Source: Mesorhizobium sp. M2D.F.Ca.ET.226.01.1.1 (GTDB lineage Bacteria; Pseudomonadota; Alphaproteobacteria; Rhizobiales; Rhizobiaceae). Taken from it: 64,000 bases of DNA. The DNA lies in the NCBI RefSeq assembly GCF_004022705.2, contig NZ_RZOY02000009.1:186001-250000 (forward strand). Reading direction: 5' to 3'. The position numbers and the translations under genes are program-made. The notes under the pieces are model-generated. The model worked only from the letters and a program-made list of their open reading frames with translations, ran no database searches and was not told where the DNA came from. The first letter of the stretch is position 1. Every line of letters starts with the position of its first letter. This document shows positions 53,571-62,478 of this stretch, one piece after another.

Positions 53571-55163
53571 CTACGCCGCCTTGTCGCGGACCTGGTAGTC
53601 CTTGACGGCGGTGAAGCGGATCGCTTTCCAGCGCTCGGCCTCGTAGTTCAGCGAGAAGGCGTGCTGGGCAAGGAAGACCGGGTCGTTGTCGAGGTCGCGG
53701 GCGATATCGCCGCGATGCGATTCGATGAAGCGAAGCACCTCCGCCTTGTCGTCGGCCGAGATCCAGCGGCAGACGGAGAAGCGCGACATCTCGAAATCCA
53801 CCGGCAGAGTGTATTCGATATTGAGCCGCTCCTTCAGCACGTCGAGCTGCAGGGCACCGACGACGCCGACGATGGCCGGCGAGCCGTCTTCGGGCGAAAA
53901 CAGCTGCACGACGCCTTCCTCGGCCATCTGATGCAGGGCTTCCTTCAGCTTCTTGGCCTTCATGGCGTCGCCGAGGCGGACCCGGCGCAGGATTTCCGGG
54001 GCGAAGTTCGGCACGCCGCGGAACAGGATCTCCTCGCCCTCGGTCAGCGTGTCGCCGATGCGCAGCGTGCCGTGGTTGGGGATGCCGACGACATCGCCGG
54101 CGAAAGCCTCGTCGGCGGTGACGCGGGTGCGGGCGAAGAAGAATTGCGGCGCAGACAGGCTCATCGGCTTGCCGGTGCGCACCAGCTTGGCCTTCATGCC
54201 GCGCTCCAGCTTGCCCGAGCAGACACGCACGAAAGCGATGCGGTCGCGATGGTTGGGATCCATGTTGGCCTGGATCTTGAAGACGAAGGAGGTCATCTTG
54301 TCCTCCGTCGCCTCGACCAGACGTTCGTCGGCTTCCTGGGCGCGCGGCGGCGGACCATAGGCACCGAGCGCCTCGATCAGGTCGCGCACGCCGAAATTGC
54401 GCAGCGCCGAACCGAAATAGACGGGCGTCAGATGGCCTTCGCGGAAAGCGTCGACATCGAGCGGCCGGCAGGCCTCGCGCGCGAGCTCCAGTTCCTCGAT
54501 GAAGTCGTTGCGTTCGTTTTCCGGCAAAAGCCCGGCGACGCAATTGGAATCCGGGCCGTTGACCGGCGTGCGCTCCTTCTCATCGTCGCTGCGGCGCACC
54601 GCGTTCTGCGCCAGATGATAGGTGCCGGAAAATGTCTTGCCGCGGCCGATCGGCCAGGTGACGGGCGCGGTGTCCAGCGCCAGCTTCTGCTCGATCTCGT
54701 CCAAAATCTCGAACGGATCGCGGCTCTCGCGGTCCATCTTGTTGACGAAGGTGATGATCGGGATGTCACGCAGACGGCAAACCTCGAACAGCTTCAGCGT
54801 GCGCGGCTCGATGCCCTTGGCGGCGTCGATGACCATGACGGCCGAATCCACCGCCGACAGCGTGCGATAGGTGTCGTCGGCGAAATCCTCGTGGCCGGGC
54901 GTGTCGAGCAGGTTGAAGACGTTGTCGTCATATTCGAAGGTCATCACCGAGGTGACGACCGAGATGCCGCGCTCGCGCTCGATCTTCATCCAGTCGGACC
55001 GCGTCTGGATGCGGTCCTTCTTGGCCTTGACCTCGCCGGCAAGCTGGATGGCGCCGCCGAACAGCAGCAGCTTCTCGGTGAGCGTGGTCTTGCCGGCGTC
55101 GGGGTGGGCGATGATCGCGAAGGTGCGACGGCGCGCAACCTCTTCAGGTATCGTTTCGGGCAT
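53571..55163 (-). CDS. prfC: Peptide chain release factor 3
   Basis: This 530-residue translational GTPase recycles release factors 1 and 2. The motifs are G1 AHPDAGKTTLTEKLL, G2 region RGISVVTSVM, G3 DTPGHEDFADDTYR, G4 VNKMDRESRDP and the family's RF3-type C-terminal domains. The start at 55163 (MPETIPEEVARRRTFAIIAHPDAG) fits the family; an upstream frame to 55253 lacks homology. It stands alone, with no obvious operon partners. Confidence 0.95.
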   Translation of the reverse strand: MPETIPEEVARRRTFAIIAHPDAGKTTLTEKLLLFGGAIQLAGEVKAKKDRIQTRSDWMKIERERGISVVTSVMTFEYDDNVFNLLDTPGHEDFADDTYRTLSAVDSAVMVIDAAKGIEPRTLKLFEVCRLRDIPIITFVNKMDRESRDPFEILDEIEQKLALDTAPVTWPIGRGKTFSGTYHLAQNAVRRSDDEKERTPVNGPDSNCVAGLLPENERNDFIEELELAREACRPLDVDAFREGHLTPVYFGSALRNFGVRDLIEALGAYGPPPRAQEADERLVEATEDKMTSFVFKIQANMDPNHRDRIAFVRVCSGKLERGMKAKLVRTGKPMSLSAPQFFFARTRVTADEAFAGDVVGIPNHGTLRIGDTLTEGEEILFRGVPNFAPEILRRVRLGDAMKAKKLKEALHQMAEEGVVQLFSPEDGSPAIVGVVGALQLDVLKERLNIEYTLPVDFEMSRFSVCRWISADDKAEVLRFIESHRGDIARDLDNDPVFLAQHAFSLNYEAERWKAIRFTAVKDYQVRDKAA

Positions 55164-55259
55164 TTCTTTTAAGGTGTTCCGTGTGACAGGCGGCGCTTCT
55201 ACCAGCGTGGCGCCGGCCTGTCGACATGGGGCGGGCAATGCCCTGCCCGCCACTTCGGC

Positions 55260-56180
55260 TCAAGCCAGTTCGGCCGTGCCTTCCGCCCGGGCGATCTGAG
55301 GCAGCCAGCCGGCGATCGCCTTGCCGATCGCATCGGGGTGGTCTTCCTGCAGATAGTGGGCGCCCGGTCCCAAATCGATGAAGCGGCAGTTCTTCAGTCC
55401 CGCGGCGAATTCCTTTGCCGCCTGCGCTGAAATCAGCGCGCCCGGATCGCCAGCGAACAGCAGCTTCGGATAGGAGGAGAGCCGCAGCGCGCGGTGATCG
55501 TGCTCGCTGATCGCGGCGACATCGGCCGGCTGGTTCTCGATCGGCAGTTCGCGCGGCAGGCGCAGCGCCGGCTTGCGCGACTGCGGCGTCGGGAACGGCG
55601 CACGGTAAGCGTCCATCTCCTCCTCGCTCATCTTGCGCAAGATGGAAGCAGGCAGGATCTTCTCGACGAAGACGTTCTCCTCCAGCACCAGCTTTTCGCC
55701 CGCGCCCGGCGTGCGCAGCGCCTTGAATAATTCGCGCGCCTGCGGACGCTGGTGAAAATCCTCCCAGCGCTCGAAAGGCCGGATGAACTCCATAAAGGCA
55801 AGGCCAAGGACGCGCCGGGGCCGCCGCGCCGCGAAATGGAACGCCAACGCCGTGCCCCAGTCCTGGGCGACGATCACCAGCTCGTTGATGTCGAGCGCCT
55901 CGATGAAGGCATCGAGATAGCGGACCTGATCGAAGAAGCGGTAGTCGATGTCGGGCTTGCCCGACTGCCCGTACCCGATCAAGTCGGGCGCAATGCAGCG
56001 ACCGAACGGCGCGACATGGGGAATGATGTTGCGCCAGATATAGGACGAGGTCGGGTTGCCGTGCAGGAACAGCACAGTCGGGCCGGACGTGCCGGCCTCC
56101 AGGTAGGACATGCTGGAGTCCAGCACATCCACTTGCAACCGCCGCAGAGCGGCCTCTTGTCCGCCGGTCTTCGAACTCAT
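55260..56180 (-). CDS. Haloalkane dehalogenase
   Basis: This 306-residue alpha/beta hydrolase would cleave carbon-halogen bonds of haloalkanes to alcohols. The features are HGNPTSSYIWRNIIPHV (halide-binding Asn and Trp after the oxyanion region), nucleophile Asp in IVAQDWGTALAFHFAARRP, and the His region GPGAHYLQEDHPDAIG. The pattern is that of rhizobial haloalkane dehalogenases such as DmlA. Its ATG shares a base with the tetR stop (TGATG), so the two genes are coupled. The specific substrate cannot be given. Confidence 0.9.
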   Translation of the reverse strand: MSSKTGGQEAALRRLQVDVLDSSMSYLEAGTSGPTVLFLHGNPTSSYIWRNIIPHVAPFGRCIAPDLIGYGQSGKPDIDYRFFDQVRYLDAFIEALDINELVIVAQDWGTALAFHFAARRPRRVLGLAFMEFIRPFERWEDFHQRPQARELFKALRTPGAGEKLVLEENVFVEKILPASILRKMSEEEMDAYRAPFPTPQSRKPALRLPRELPIENQPADVAAISEHDHRALRLSSYPKLLFAGDPGALISAQAAKEFAAGLKNCRFIDLGPGAHYLQEDHPDAIGKAIAGWLPQIARAEGTAELA

Positions 56181-56773
56181 CACGCTGTCTCCTTCCCAAA
56201 TACAGTGCTGAAGATGATCTTCTTGAACCGCTCGAGCGGCTCAGGACTGCGCTCGACCTTCATGCGCAGCATGGCGCCCTGCCAGGACGAAAGCAGGAAA
56301 TCCGCAAGGTCGTCGGCATCGAAGGCTTTTGTGATCTCGCCCGCCGCCTGGCCTTCGGCGATGCAGGCCGCGAAGGGCTTGCGCCAGCGCTCGAAAATGC
56401 CGACCAGCCTGAGCCGCAGCGGTTCGCTGTGGACGGCCGTTTCCAGGCTGAGATTGCCGATCATGCAGCCGCGCGCCCAATCATGCGCCTCGAGCTTCGA
56501 GGTGATGACGTCGAGATAGCGGCGAAGCCTGCCGATGGGCGGCGTGCCGTCACGCGCCAGTGCGCTTTCCACCAGGCCGCTGACATAGGCGAAGTAGCGT
56601 TCCAGCACCTCGCCGGCGAAGTCTTCCTTGGAGGCAAAATGGTTGGTGAACGAGCCCGGCCGTGCTCCGGCCGCCGCAACGATGTCGCGGACGCCGGCTG
56701 CGGTATAGCCGGAATTCCAGATCGTCTGGAAGCCGGCATCGAGGAGATTTTCGCGGAGTGATTGTCTAGCCAT
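56180..56773 (-). CDS. TetR-family transcriptional repressor
   Basis: This 197-residue regulator has an HTH at about residues 8-55 (LLDAGFQTIWNSGYTAAGVRDIVAAAGARPGSFTNHFASKEDF) and a helical ligand-binding domain. It is the first gene of a two-gene operon with the dehalogenase. A palindrome sits in its own promoter, so it is likely autoregulated and derepressed by a substrate or toxic electrophile. The start codon is placed at the predicted transcription start, with no leader. Confidence 0.92.
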   Translation of the reverse strand: MARQSLRENLLDAGFQTIWNSGYTAAGVRDIVAAAGARPGSFTNHFASKEDFAGEVLERYFAYVSGLVESALARDGTPPIGRLRRYLDVITSKLEAHDWARGCMIGNLSLETAVHSEPLRLRLVGIFERWRKPFAACIAEGQAAGEITKAFDADDLADFLLSSWQGAMLRMKVERSPEPLERFKKIIFSTVFGKETA

Positions 56774-56807
56774 GTCGGTATAATACGGACGTACGTATTG
56801 ATGTCAA
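56774..56807 (-). promoter_or_regulatory. Promoter and operator of the TetR-dehalogenase operon
   Basis: On the minus strand TTGACA (56807-56802) and TATTAT (56785-56780) are spaced by 16 bases. The inverted repeat AATACG-N6-CGTATT (56782-56799) covers the spacer and part of the -10. The -10 ends six bases before the ATG, so transcription would start at the ATG itself. On the plus strand TATAAT (56779-56784) could serve the divergent oxidoreductase gene. Confidence 0.75.
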
Positions 56808-56885
56808 GCGCGTAAGTTTGCGTTGGCAAAAGCTCCCGCAAATGGCAGGTGGGGAACCTCACCGCGAACAGGGATGGAGAGCAGC

Positions 56886-57953
56886 GTGGCGAAAGACATT
56901 ATCGTCATCGGCGCCGGCATCATCGGAGCTTCGATCGCCTGGCATCTGACGAAAGCCGGCGCGCGGGTGACGGTGGTCTCCGAGAGCGGCGCCGGCGGCG
57001 TGGCGACGCCCAATTCCTTCGCCTGGATCAATGCCAGCTGGGGTAATCCCGAGACCTATTTCCGGCTGCGCACCCGCGCCATGGCCGAATGGAAGCGTTT
57101 GGCGGGCGAGTTGCCTGGACTGCCGCTAGCCTGGTGCGGCGGACTGTGCTTCGACCTGCCGCCGGACAGGCTCGAAGCCTTTGCGGCCGAACACTCGTCA
57201 TGGGGCTACGGCATCGAGCGCGTCGACCGTGAGCGGGCAGGACAGATCGAGCCCAACCTCGTCGGCCCTCCTGATTTCGCCGTCTACGTCGCGGAGGAAG
57301 GCGTCGCCGAGCCGGCAGCAACCGCCAAGACGCTGCTGGCGGATGCCGAACGGCTCGGCGCGCAAGTGATGGTCGGAAACGCGGAAAGGCTGGCGCTTGC
57401 CGGCGGGAAGGTCACAGGCGCGGTCGTTTCGGGCGAAACCATCAGCGCCGATGAAATTGTCGTCGCGGCGGGCACGGGCGCACCGGCCATTGCCGCGACG
57501 GCCGGCGTCAAACTATCGCTCGAAACGCCGCCGGGCCTCATCGTGCACTCCCGCCCCTACAGGAAACTGCTCAACGGTTTGGTGCACGCCGAGAAACTGC
57601 ATATGCGCCAGACGGCCGAGGGCCGCATCATCGCCGGCTCGGATTTCGCAGGCGGCGATCCGGGCGAAAACGCGCAAGCCACCGCGCGGGAGTTGTTTGC
57701 GGTGACGAAGGCTGCCCTACGAGGCGCTGACGACCTGGAGCTCGACTTCCACACGATCGGCTACCGCCCAACGCCAGCCGACGGTTTCCCGATCATCAGC
57801 CGCGCCGAGGGCGTCGGAGGCCTCTACATCGCCGTCATGCATTCGGGCATCACGCTGGCGCCAGCCGTCGGTTTGTTTGCCGCCCGCGAAATCCTCGAGG
57901 GCGAGCGGGATGGCTTGCTCAAGCCTTACGGGCTGGAGCGTTTCGCTCAATAA
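56886..57953 (+). CDS. FAD-dependent oxidoreductase (DAO family)
   Basis: This 355-residue flavoprotein of the D-amino-acid oxidase/glycine oxidase type has the N-terminal dinucleotide motif DIIVIGAGIIGASIAWHLTKAGARVTVVSE. It also has SFAWINASWGNPETYFRLR, and near the C-terminus TIGYRPTPADGFPIISRAEGVGGLYIAVMHSGITLAPAVGLFAA. It probably oxidises an amino acid or amine. The GTG at 56886 follows GGAGA; the ATG at 56874 lacks a site. It is divergent from the TetR operon and its end overlaps the convergent amidase gene by 7 bases. Confidence 0.88.
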   Translation: MAKDIIVIGAGIIGASIAWHLTKAGARVTVVSESGAGGVATPNSFAWINASWGNPETYFRLRTRAMAEWKRLAGELPGLPLAWCGGLCFDLPPDRLEAFAAEHSSWGYGIERVDRERAGQIEPNLVGPPDFAVYVAEEGVAEPAATAKTLLADAERLGAQVMVGNAERLALAGGKVTGAVVSGETISADEIVVAAGTGAPAIAATAGVKLSLETPPGLIVHSRPYRKLLNGLVHAEKLHMRQTAEGRIIAGSDFAGGDPGENAQATARELFAVTKAALRGADDLELDFHTIGYRPTPADGFPIISRAEGVGGLYIAVMHSGITLAPAVGLFAAREILEGERDGLLKPYGLERFAQ

Positions 57954-59320
57954 CCCGGCGGCCGGTGAAAACCGCCGGCGAGCGAAGCTATCGCGGCCGC
58001 AATGCTGAGCAGCCTCGCTTCCGACCAATGCCGGCCGACAAGCTGCAGGCCGATCGGCAAACCGGCGCTGTCCTGCCCGCAAGGGAATGCCAGTGCCGGA
58101 TGGCCGGAGTAGTTAAAGACCGCGCCGTAGGCCGGCAGCATCCAATAGCTTTCGTCCTTGCCGTCGACCTCAAGCGGGCTGCCGGGCTTGCAATGCGGGA
58201 AGGCCGTCGTCATGGCGACGGGACAGAGCAAGGCATCGCAGCTTTCGAAGAAGTGCTCCCAGGCGAGGATCGAGCGATCGCGGCGGGCGAGCGCCGCGAA
58301 CCAGCGCGACACCGGCGTCTGCCGCTCCGGCGCTTCCGGCCGCGCGGCCTCGAGCATCATGCCGATCAGCTTGCCACCCTCGGCGAGGTCGTCATGCAGA
58401 TCGAGCTTCGGCAATCTTGCCTCCTCGACGCGCGCGCCGGCCGAAGCGAGTTGCGCCGCCAGCTTCTCCAGCGCGGCGCTGATCTCGGCGGCCACCGGGA
58501 AGCCGGAAAACCCGCCGGTAAAGGCTATGCGCAACGATTTCAGCTCAAGCTTCGGCATCGTCTCCACGGGTACCGGCGGCAAATCCGTGTCCGCTCCGTC
58601 CGGCCCGGCGATGATGCGATAAATAAGGGACAGATCCTCGGCGCTGCGCGCCAGCGGGCCGACACAGGACATCAGCCGGACGCTGCGCGGCGCGACGCCC
58701 GGATTGGGGAAAGCGCCGGCCAGCGAGACGCGACGCTCCGTCGGCTTCAGGCCATAGACGCCGCAAAAAGCCGCCGGTAGGCGAATTGAATCCTGCATGT
58801 CGGTGCCGACCTCGAACGGCGTCATGCCCGACGCGACGGCGGCCGCCGCGCCGCCGCTGGAGCCTCCCGCGGTGCGCAACAGATCCCACGGATTGCCGGT
58901 GCGCCCGAACAGCGGGTTGTCCGATTGCCAGTCGCCAAGCATGGTGGCGACATTGGTTTTGCCAAGCAGCACGGCGCCTGCCGCCTTGAGCCGCGCCACA
59001 ATAGGGCTGTCGCGCTTCGGCACGTAGTCGGCAAAAGGCATGAAGCCGGCTGTCGTCCTTATGCCCGCCGTATCATGCGCGTCCTTCAGGGTGAAAGGCA
59101 CGCCGTGCAGCGGTCCAAGAACGTCGCCGCGAGCCAGCGCCGCATCGGCTTGCCGGGCGTGTTTACGTGCCCCCTCTCGGTCGAGGATGACGACGGCATT
59201 CAGCGCCTCGTTGTGCCGGTCGATCCGCGCCAGATGCGCATCGAGCGCCTCGACAGCCGAGATTTTGCGCGCCGCGATCGCGGCAGCGATTTCCGTGATC
59301 GAAGAGAAGGCGAGGTCCAT
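57947..59320 (-). CDS. Amidase signature-family enzyme
   Basis: This 457-residue hydrolase has the family's catalytic Lys in HGVPFTLKDAHDTAG, the cis-Ser in RTAGGSSGGAAAAVASGM and the nucleophile Ser region GTDMQDSIRLPAAFCGVYGLKPT. In many family members the corresponding motif is GSDxGGSIR; here the Gly-Gly is replaced by Gln-Asp, but Ser-Ile-Arg is kept. The closest general class is GatA/AmiC-like amidases. It converges with the oxidoreductase gene; a functional link between the two is not established. Confidence 0.9.
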   Translation of the reverse strand: MDLAFSSITEIAAAIAARKISAVEALDAHLARIDRHNEALNAVVILDREGARKHARQADAALARGDVLGPLHGVPFTLKDAHDTAGIRTTAGFMPFADYVPKRDSPIVARLKAAGAVLLGKTNVATMLGDWQSDNPLFGRTGNPWDLLRTAGGSSGGAAAAVASGMTPFEVGTDMQDSIRLPAAFCGVYGLKPTERRVSLAGAFPNPGVAPRSVRLMSCVGPLARSAEDLSLIYRIIAGPDGADTDLPPVPVETMPKLELKSLRIAFTGGFSGFPVAAEISAALEKLAAQLASAGARVEEARLPKLDLHDDLAEGGKLIGMMLEAARPEAPERQTPVSRWFAALARRDRSILAWEHFFESCDALLCPVAMTTAFPHCKPGSPLEVDGKDESYWMLPAYGAVFNYSGHPALAFPCGQDSAGLPIGLQLVGRHWSEARLLSIAAAIASLAGGFHRPPGY

Positions 59321-59429
59321 GACGAGTGCTCCGGCTGCCGCCGCCAGCTTACGAAGATGGAGGATCGCGCGACGGCTTCAAGCCGAGTTGATCACTGGAA
59401 GGCCGGTGAAGCTGGATCGAAATTGCGGT

Positions 59430-60230
59430 TCAGCCCGCCAGCGCCAGCGGGGCGGCCGCCGGCGCAAAGGGCCGGATGCTGGTGCCGCCCCTCGTCATGA
59501 TGACGAAGCTCGACGGCGGGATCGCCTGCCATTCGCCGCCGTCGCGGTCGAAGGGTTCGGAGACGATGCAATGGCCGGCGCGCCTGGCGAAGGCGCCGGC
59601 ATAGAGCGTCGGCGCATGGTCGTCGGTGGCGTAGCGCACGGCGTAGAGCGTTTCGCCATCGGAAAAGGCCGCGGTCAGTTTCAATGCCGGCTCGATGCCG
59701 GCGCGGCGCGCCGCCTCGACAACCCGGCCGGTCGCGCGCGCTACCGCGCCTTGCGGGTCCGTCGCCAGCCCCTGGTCGATCATCAGCAGGAAAAAGAGCT
59801 CGGAATCGGTGGTGCCTTCGCGCTGGTCGAAGACGTCGTCGCAGAGCGTGTTCTCCAGCGCGCGGCGGATCTTTTCGAAGCCGCCGATCTGGCCGTTATG
59901 CATGAACGACCAGCGCCCGGAGACGAAGGGGTGGCAGTTCATGCGGCTGGTGGCGCCGCCGGTCGAGGCGCGCACATGAGCGAGGAACAGGCCGGATTTG
60001 ATCTGCCGGCACAGGCTTTTCAGATTGGGGTCCGACCAGGCCGGCAGGATGTCGCGATAGAGGCCGGGCTCGGGCCGGTCGCCATACCAGGCGAGACCAA
60101 AACCGTCGCCATTGGTCGGCGACTTGGCTTCCTGGGCGCAGTGGCTCTGGGCAATCAGCGAATGGCAGGGCGCGGTGATGATGTCTTCGAGGAAGACCGC
60201 TTCACCGAGATAGGCCGCCCACCGGCACAT
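59430..60230 (-). CDS. Class II glutamine amidotransferase (YafJ/EgtC-like)
   Basis: This 266-residue N-terminal-nucleophile enzyme has Cys2 exposed after Met removal (MCRWAAYLGEAVFLEDII). Other motifs are PTNGDGFGLAWYG, HVRASTGGATSRMNCHPFVSG (Arg and the HPF block) and FMHNGQIGGFEKIRRAL. It has no synthetase domain, so it is a stand-alone glutaminase-like protein of the YafJ type whose function is unknown. It lies 16 bases upstream of the DUF6356 stop. Confidence 0.9.
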   Translation of the reverse strand: MCRWAAYLGEAVFLEDIITAPCHSLIAQSHCAQEAKSPTNGDGFGLAWYGDRPEPGLYRDILPAWSDPNLKSLCRQIKSGLFLAHVRASTGGATSRMNCHPFVSGRWSFMHNGQIGGFEKIRRALENTLCDDVFDQREGTTDSELFFLLMIDQGLATDPQGAVARATGRVVEAARRAGIEPALKLTAAFSDGETLYAVRYATDDHAPTLYAGAFARRAGHCIVSEPFDRDGGEWQAIPPSSFVIMTRGGTSIRPFAPAAAPLALAG

Positions 60231-60246
60231 CGCTTTCCACCATCTA

Positions 60247-60501
60247 TCAGGCGCGGTCCATCAGAGCCGCCGGCTCCTTGACCGCATGTGAGCCTCGGTT
60301 GTGCGTGCGCTCATAGAGCTCACGAACGATTCGGCTCGCCGTAGTTTCGAACAGAAACGGCAAGAAAGCGTGAACGAGCGCGGCGCCCGCCGCCGTCGAC
60401 AGGCGCGAGCAGAACCAGGCGGCGAAAGCCATGTGGCCGAAATAGGTCTCGCCGACCTTCTCCGGATGCGAAGTGAACAATGCCGTAAGCCGTGTCGTCA
60501 T
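60247..60501 (-). CDS. DUF6356-family small membrane protein
   Basis: This 84-residue protein has a single central hydrophobic segment (MAFAAWFCSRLSTAAGAALVHAFLPFLF). The surrounding MTTRLTALFTSHPEKVGETYFGHMAF and TTASRIVRELYERTHNR match the DUF6356 group, whose function is unknown. GGAGGGATC sits at the right distance before the ATG (60501), so the longer frame to 60606 is rejected. It is divergent from the Lrp gene and followed by the glutaminase gene. Confidence 0.85.
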   Translation of the reverse strand: MTTRLTALFTSHPEKVGETYFGHMAFAAWFCSRLSTAAGAALVHAFLPFLFETTASRIVRELYERTHNRGSHAVKEPAALMDRA

Positions 60502-60616
60502 GGTGATCCCTCCTGCCGGGATGAGCCCCGATGGTGAGTATCTTGCCACACGGCTTAGGTTCATCGGTCCCAAATTGTCCTTGCTTTTGGCTGCTCGGTG
60601 GAACATTTATCCCAAT

Positions 60617-61087
60617 ATGTCGGCTGATATGGATGAGATTGATCGAAGATTGCTGGCAGAGCTGCAGCGCGACGGCACGCTTTCGGTCGACCAGCTTTCG
60701 GAGCGGGTGGCGCTGTCGCGCAATGCCTGCTGGCGGCGCGTCAAGCGGATGGAAGAGGATGGCGTCATCACCGGCCGCGTCGCGCTGGTCGATGCCGACA
60801 AGCTCGGCCTCGGCCTCTCCGTCTTCATCCTGATCCGCACCTCCAACCATGATCCGGACTGGCTGCAGAAGTTCCGCGCGGCGGTGACCGGCTTTGCCGA
60901 GATCACCGGCGTCTACCGCATGTCGGGCGACCTCGACTATGTGCTGAGAGCCCGCGTCGCCGACGTGAAGGCCTATGATCGTCTCTACCAGCGGCTGATC
61001 GCCAAGGTGGCGCTGTCGGATGTCTCGGCCTCCTTCGTCATGGAGGAGATCAAGGAGACAACCGTGGTGCCTGTGGAACTGCGCTGA
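60617..61087 (+). CDS. Lrp/AsnC-family transcriptional regulator
   Basis: This 156-residue regulator has the HTH at residues 5-60 (DEIDRRLLAELQRDGTLSVDQLSERVALSRNACWRRVKRMEEDGVITGRVA). A RAM/ligand domain ends with SASFVMEEIKETTVVPVEL. ATG at 60617 is the first good start; a second ATG at 60629 (MDEIDRRLL) is also possible. The gene is divergent from the DUF6356 gene, which it may control together with the glutaminase gene. No effector can be inferred. Confidence 0.92.
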   Translation: MSADMDEIDRRLLAELQRDGTLSVDQLSERVALSRNACWRRVKRMEEDGVITGRVALVDADKLGLGLSVFILIRTSNHDPDWLQKFRAAVTGFAEITGVYRMSGDLDYVLRARVADVKAYDRLYQRLIAKVALSDVSASFVMEEIKETTVVPVELR

Positions 61088-61164
61088 GGTCTCCGAAAGA
61101 AAGGCGTTGATAGGCCTACGTCAGAGTTGACCGAATCGGGATTCGCGCCGATAGGAATGCGCTC

Positions 61165-61650
61165 ATGCGCACGGTTGTCCATTCTTCCTCCGTCATCGGC
61201 CCCACCGTCGGTTTCGTCAGGCTTCCGCATGGCGAGGGCCTGCCCCTGCCGGCCTATGAAAGCGCGGGCGCGGCCGGCATGGATCTGCGTGCCGCGGTGC
61301 CGGAAGATCGGCCGCTACTGATCCTGCCCGGCAAACGCATGCTGGTGCCGACCGGGCTGGTCCTGGAAATCCCGGAAGGCATGGAAGGCCAGGTGCGGCC
61401 ACGCTCGGGCCTTGCCTTCAAGCATGGCCTCACCGTCCTCAACTCGCCCGGCACCGTCGACAGCGACTATCGCGGCGAGGTGAAGGTGCTGCTCATCAAT
61501 CTCGGCGACGAGGATTTCGCGGTGACGCGCGGCATGCGCATCGCCCAGATCGTCTTTGCCGCCGTGACCCAGGTTACGGTCGAGGAGCGCGCGCTGGCCG
61601 GCGGCACGACGCGCGGCGCAGGCGGTTTTGGGTCCACCGGCACCGCCTAA
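61165..61650 (+). CDS. dut: dUTP diphosphatase
   Basis: This 161-residue trimeric dUTPase hydrolyses dUTP to dUMP and keeps uracil out of DNA. All five motifs are visible: AGAAGMDLRAAV, RPRSGLAFKHGL, LNSPGTVDSDYRGEVKVLL, RGMRIAQIVF and the C-terminal RGAGGFGSTG. The length is normal. The broken HAD gene overlaps its stop codon by one base. Confidence 0.95.
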   Translation: MRTVVHSSSVIGPTVGFVRLPHGEGLPLPAYESAGAAGMDLRAAVPEDRPLLILPGKRMLVPTGLVLEIPEGMEGQVRPRSGLAFKHGLTVLNSPGTVDSDYRGEVKVLLINLGDEDFAVTRGMRIAQIVFAAVTQVTVEERALAGGTTRGAGGFGSTGTA

Positions 61651-62415
61651 TGCAAGTTCCAAAACTGGTCATCTTCGACTGCGACGGGGTTTTGGTCGAC
61701 ACGGAAAACCTTGCCAATCGGCGCCTCGCCGAATGGCTGAGCGCCGCCGGCTTTGCGACGAACTTCGAATATTGCCGCAAGCACTTTTCCGGCCGCAGCA
61801 TGGCCTCGGTGCAGAAAGAGATCGAGGAGACGACCGAGGTCAGGCTCGGCGCCGACTTCGTCGAGCGCTGGAATGCCGGCCTGCCCGATCTCTTTTCGCA
61901 GGGCGTCGAGGCGATCCCCTATGTGCGCGAGTTCGTCGATGCCGTCCGCGCCGCCGGCATCGCCTATTGCGTCGCTTCCTCGGCGCGGGTGTCGAAGATG
62001 CACATCACGCTCGGCCAGACCGGCCTGTTGCCAATGTTCGAGCATGCGATGTTTTCCTCGACCATGGTCGGGCGCGGCAAGCCGTTCCCTGACCTGTTCC
62101 TGGATGCACATCACGCTCGGCCAGACCGGCCTGTTGCCACTGTTCGAGCATGCGATGTTTTCCTCGACCATGGTCGGGCGCGGCAAGCCGTTCCCTGACC
62201 TGTTCCTGTATGCGGCCAAGACCATGGGCTTCGCGCCCGCCGATTGCATCGTCATCGAAGACAGCGTCGCCGGCACGCAGGCCGGCATTGCTGCCGGCAT
62301 GCGTGTGTTCTCCTACTACGCCGATCTGCTGACCGACCGCGATGGCCTGGCCGCCGCCGGCGGCATCTTGTTCGACGACATGCGCGATCTGGCCAAGCTG
62401 GTGCCGATTCGCTGA
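61650..62415 (+). pseudogene. HAD-family phosphatase disrupted by a 106-bp tandem duplication
   Basis: The frame starts at 61650 (MQVPKLVIFDCDGVLVDTENLANRRL) with HAD motif I FDCDGVLVD and motif II ASSARVSK. The segment 61997-62102 is repeated head-to-tail at 62103-62208 with one base difference. Since 106 is not a multiple of three, the frame shifts and stops at 62198 after a non-homologous tail. The true end (KTMGFAPADCIVIEDSVAGTQAGIAAGM, motif IV) is read in another frame to 62415. Removing one copy restores a normal protein of about 220 residues. Confidence 0.92.
61997..62208. repeat. 106-bp direct tandem repeat
   Basis: Copies 61997-62102 and 62103-62208 match at every position except one (CCAATG versus CCACTG, changing Met to Leu in the encoded segment). 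It is the cause of the frameshift in the HAD gene and must be recent, given the near identity. Confidence 0.95.
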
Positions 62416-62478
62416 TCATACCCGGCTGCGCACCGCAAAACGCGGTGCTAGCGTGAGCGCATCCGAGGGGTGCGGTCC

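Noticed and set aside
61997..62208. Possible start of a CRISPR-like or satellite repeat
   Set aside because: Only two adjacent copies with no spacer; it is a simple tandem duplication inside a gene.
61647..62300. A 217-codon minus-strand frame across the tandem duplication
   Set aside because: It is the reverse shadow of the HAD gene; its repeated segment only reflects the DNA duplication.
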